From an uncultured Bacteroidales bacterium (GTDB lineage: Bacteria; Bacteroidota; Bacteroidia; Bacteroidales; UBA932), in assembly GCA_944323825.1 (NCBI GenBank), contig CALUTY010000002.1, positions 124,001-188,000 on the forward strand: DNA of 64,000 nucleotides, in the 5' to 3' direction. The notes below the pieces were generated by a model that saw nothing but the letters and a program-made list of their open reading frames with translations, had not been told where the DNA came from and made no database searches. The number at the start of each line of letters is the position of its first letter. Position 1 is the stretch's first letter. Both the position numbers and the translations under genes were made by a program. This document shows, one piece after another, positions 61,723 to 64,000 of the stretch.

Positions 61723-62820
61723 TCACTGCCGCACGAAAGTCCCGGCAGTACATTCAAAATAAGCCCTGTCGTCAGTAAGGCTGTCCACGAGCCCGGCCAT
61801 CCTCACCTTGTTGCTGTCCGTGATGAAGATCTGCCCGAAATCGCTCCCCGTCACCATCGACAGCAGATTGGCTATCCTCCTCATGTCCAGCTTGTCGAAG
61901 ACATCATCCAGCAGCAGGGTCGGAGCAAAGCCGTACGCCCGCTTCATTATCTCATACTGCGCAAACTTCAGCGACACCAGGAACGACTTCTGCTGCCCCT
62001 GCGACCCGCATCTGCGTATGGGGTGCCCGTTCATTCCGAAAATGAAATCATCCCTGTGTACACCGACAGCAGTATATTTCAGTGCAAGGTCCTTATCCAG
62101 ACCGGCAGCAAGCAACTCGTCCAGAGGCCCCCCGTCCAGGTCCGACCTGTACTCCATCTCCACCGTTTCCTGCCCCCCGGACACTTCCCTGTAATACTCC
62201 GCCACTATCGGCGACAGTTCCTCCACAAATTTCTTCCGCGCCCCATAGATATAGTCAGCATGTGCCTTCATCTTCATGTCGAACACGGATATCAGGTCCC
62301 TGTCCACCGCGAACCCCTTCAGCATCCTGTTGCGCTGCACCAGAAGCCTGTTGTACTGCTGCACGGCGGCAAGATATTCCCTGTCCATCTGCGCAAGCAC
62401 CGAATTGACGAACTTCCGCCTCTCCTCACCCGACTCGCTCACCAGCGAAATGTCCGCCGGGGACACCATCACAATCGGCAGCACCCCTATGTGCTCCGAA
62501 ATCCTTCCGTAAGGCTTGTCGTCCCTCAGCATCTTCTTCTCCCCTTTCGCCGTCACCTGCACCGCAAAGCGGCTCTCCAGCCCGTTCTCCATCCTGTAAT
62601 TCCCGGAAATGGAAAACTCCTCCGTCCCGTACCGGAAATTGAAGCGGTCAGAAGCCGAAAACGCGCTCTTGGTCATCGACAGGTACCAGACCGCATCGAG
62701 GAGGTTCGTCTTCCCCTCCCCGTTGTTCCCTGAAATGCAGTTTATGTTGGGTGAAAAGACCAACTCCTGAAACCCTATGTTCCGGAAGTTGGCCACCATT
62801 ATTTTTTCCAATACAGGCAT
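61723..62820 (-). CDS. recF: DNA replication and repair protein RecF
   Basis: RecF loads RecA at gaps with RecO and RecR. The 365-aa SMC-like ATPase has the P-loop SGNNGEGKTNLLDAV near residues 31-45, a signature QGQQKSFLVSLK near 284-295 and the D-loop/Walker B LLLDDVFDKLD near 315-325. Full length. The ATG at 62820 (MPVLEKIMVANFRNI) is normal. A TATCTTTG box (62848-62841, minus strand) probably drives recF and the genes after it. Confidence 0.96.
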   Translation of the reverse strand: MPVLEKIMVANFRNIGFQELVFSPNINCISGNNGEGKTNLLDAVWYLSMTKSAFSASDRFNFRYGTEEFSISGNYRMENGLESRFAVQVTAKGEKKMLRDDKPYGRISEHIGVLPIVMVSPADISLVSESGEERRKFVNSVLAQMDREYLAAVQQYNRLLVQRNRMLKGFAVDRDLISVFDMKMKAHADYIYGARKKFVEELSPIVAEYYREVSGGQETVEMEYRSDLDGGPLDELLAAGLDKDLALKYTAVGVHRDDFIFGMNGHPIRRCGSQGQQKSFLVSLKFAQYEIMKRAYGFAPTLLLDDVFDKLDMRRIANLLSMVTGSDFGQIFITDSNKVRMAGLVDSLTDDRAYFECTAGTFVRQ

Positions 62821-62859
62821 GCGTCAATCTTAACTCCCGACAAAGATACACAATATTAA

Positions 62860-62889
62860 TTGTCGGTTTATAATTTTTTTATAAATTTG
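62860..62889 (+). promoter_or_regulatory. Promoter of the TPR membrane protein gene
   Basis: TTG (62860-62862), 18-19 bases, TAAATTTG (62882-62889), 43 bases before the ATG at 62933. It is back to back with the recF promoter. Confidence 0.65.
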
Positions 62890-62932
62890 CGCCCTGTTTC
62901 AGATTTTGGAAAAATTAAAAAATCAATACATC

Positions 62933-63616
62933 ATGTCACACGAGAACAAAGAGAAAGAGAGAGCAAAAGAGAACACGGCGGCTGTAGTAGAAGCGGTGTC
63001 GAAGACTGAACTTTTCTTCAGCAGCAACAAGGTGGCCATCACCGTCATCATCGCGGTGCTCATCCTCGGCGGACTGGGATTCTTCTTCTGGCACAAATAC
63101 GGCTATCTGCCGCAGAAGGCCGAGGCCATGGAGCAGATGTATCCTGCAGAGGCCAATTTCAGGGCTGAAGAATACGAACTTGCGCTCAACGGCGACGGGA
63201 ATGTGCTCGGATTTGCCCAGATCATAGACGAATACGGCAAGAAGGCCGGAAAGGCGGCATATTTCTATGCCGGAGTCTGCGAACTCCAGCTCGGCAACTG
63301 GGACAGCGCCATCAGCTATCTCTCAAAATATAACGGCAAGGATGAAATCCTCCTCGCCCGCGCCACTGCATGCATCGGAGATGCCTATGTGGGACTCAAC
63401 GACTACGCCAAGGCAGTGACATATTTCGAGAAGGCCGCAGCCACAGCCGACAACATGTACGCAGCAGGCTATCTTCTCAAGGCCGGAGTGACATACGAGG
63501 AGCTCGGACAGAACGACAAGGCCCTCGCCGCCTACAAGAAGATAAAGGACAAGTACCCGCAGTCCATGGAAGGATATGACATCGACAAGTACATTTCAAG
63601 GATAGAAGCCGAATAA
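62933..63616 (+). CDS. Single-pass membrane TPR protein
   Basis: The 227-aa product (start at 62933, [14 protein letters not shown]) has a charged N-terminus, one transmembrane helix (about 34-54, [21 protein letters not shown]) and an extracytoplasmic part with TPR repeats ([72 protein letters not shown]). Such YfgM-like proteins in Bacteroidota lie near yebC as here and may act as envelope chaperones. Function inferred. Confidence 0.82.
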   Translation: MSHENKEKERAKENTAAVVEAVSKTELFFSSNKVAITVIIAVLILGGLGFFFWHKYGYLPQKAEAMEQMYPAEANFRAEEYELALNGDGNVLGFAQIIDEYGKKAGKAAYFYAGVCELQLGNWDSAISYLSKYNGKDEILLARATACIGDAYVGLNDYAKAVTYFEKAAATADNMYAAGYLLKAGVTYEELGQNDKALAAYKKIKDKYPQSMEGYDIDKYISRIEAE

Positions 63617-63647
63617 GACTTCACAATGCAACATAAGGGAAAGAATC

Positions 63648-64000
63648 ATGGGAAGAGCATTTGAATTCAGGAAAGAAAGGAAATTCAAGAGATGGGGGCA
63701 CATGGCCCGCACCTTCACCAAGATAGGCAAGGAAATCACCATTGCCGTAAAGCAGGGCGGACCTGACGTGACCGGCAACCCTAGGCTCAGGGCACTCCTC
63801 CAGACCGCCCGCAGCGAAAACATGCCTAAGGACAACATCGAACGCGCCATCAAGCGTGCCAGCGACAAGGACCAGAGCGACTACAAGGAGATAGTTCTCG
63901 AAGGCTACGGCCCGCACGGCATCGCCTTCCTCGTGGAAGCCGCCACCGACAACAACAACCGCACCGTGGCCAATGTCCGCTCATATTTCACCAAGAGCGG
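63648..64000 (+). CDS. yebC: YebC/PmpR family protein, N-terminal part (partial)
   Basis: The reading frame from the ATG at 63648 runs off the window after 117 residues. It begins [21 protein letters not shown] and has [42 protein letters not shown] (read in parts), [20 protein letters not shown]: a plain match to YebC/PmpR proteins, which act in translation of difficult (polyproline) sequences and were also described as regulators. The C-terminal two domains lie beyond the window. It starts 31 bases after the TPR gene. Confidence 0.95.
   Translation, partial: MGRAFEFRKERKFKRWGHMARTFTKIGKEITIAVKQGGPDVTGNPRLRALLQTARSENMPKDNIERAIKRASDKDQSDYKEIVLEGYGPHGIAFLVEAATDNNNRTVANVRSYFTKS

Overview
The window looks like a chromosome segment of a gut-type Bacteroidales bacterium. 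Many gene starts are preceded by the Bacteroidota promoter pattern (TTTG or TTG, about 17-22 bases, then TAnnTTTG), Shine-Dalgarno sequences are weak or absent, and the neighbourhoods and protein families are typical of the order (DUF349, DUF5606, PUR-like DUF3276, DUF4252, DUF4301, GSCFA, zapA-rny, vorDBAC, GH43). No tRNA, rRNA, CRISPR array, transposase or phage structural gene was found. One RNA gene is certain: RNase P RNA at about 21066-21402.

Layout. 1-1164: a partial DUF349 protein and trmD. 1164-1540: a non-coding stretch with a good promoter and terminator, probably a small RNA. 1543-13031: an AT-richer accessory block of eleven genes, all on the minus strand and tightly spaced. In transcription order it encodes a 708-aa helical protein, a DUF4112 membrane protein, a zinc-ribbon membrane protein, a small four-helix membrane protein, a 739-aa protein with C-terminal helical repeats, an 86-aa peptide, a graspetide-type ATP-grasp ligase, a uracil-DNA-glycosylase-like protein, a SEL1-repeat protein, a YgjP-like metallopeptidase and a secreted DNA/RNA endonuclease. 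A second glycosylase-like paralogue and an AAA/PD-(D/E)XK protein lie upstream (13515-16210). The 13032-13514 leader carries promoter elements and a strong intrinsic terminator just before the block.

16275-32302 is mostly core: glutaminyl cyclase, pyrG, a two-gene steroid 5-alpha/5-beta reductase-like operon directly abutting rnpB, a rimO-DUF5606-coaE-ybbR-yajC operon, nusB, a PUR-like protein, an ECF sigma/DUF4252 module and nadE. 32295-36297 holds GH43, purine nucleoside phosphorylase and MTA/SAH deaminase. 36495-44531 holds aquaporin, the vorDBAC ferredoxin oxidoreductase, a zapB-like gene, zapA, a structured RNA candidate, rny and a DsbD-like gene. 44674-52761 holds a 5'-nucleotidase, an omega-amidase-like enzyme, an outer-membrane protein, a GSCFA protein and a Ytr-like ABC operon with its GntR regulator. 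52855-64000 holds ffh, lysA, a deoxyhypusine-synthase-like gene, a membrane-anchored AraC regulator, a lipoprotein behind tandem duplicated promoters, DUF4301, pdxB, DUF721, recF, a TPR protein and a partial yebC.

The most novel candidate is the accessory block around the ATP-grasp ligase and its putative peptide substrate. The steroid reductase pair, the tandem promoter repeat, the leader terminator, two apparently leaderless genes and several hairpin clusters are separate observations. All functional statements rest on reading motifs by eye; no database search was run.
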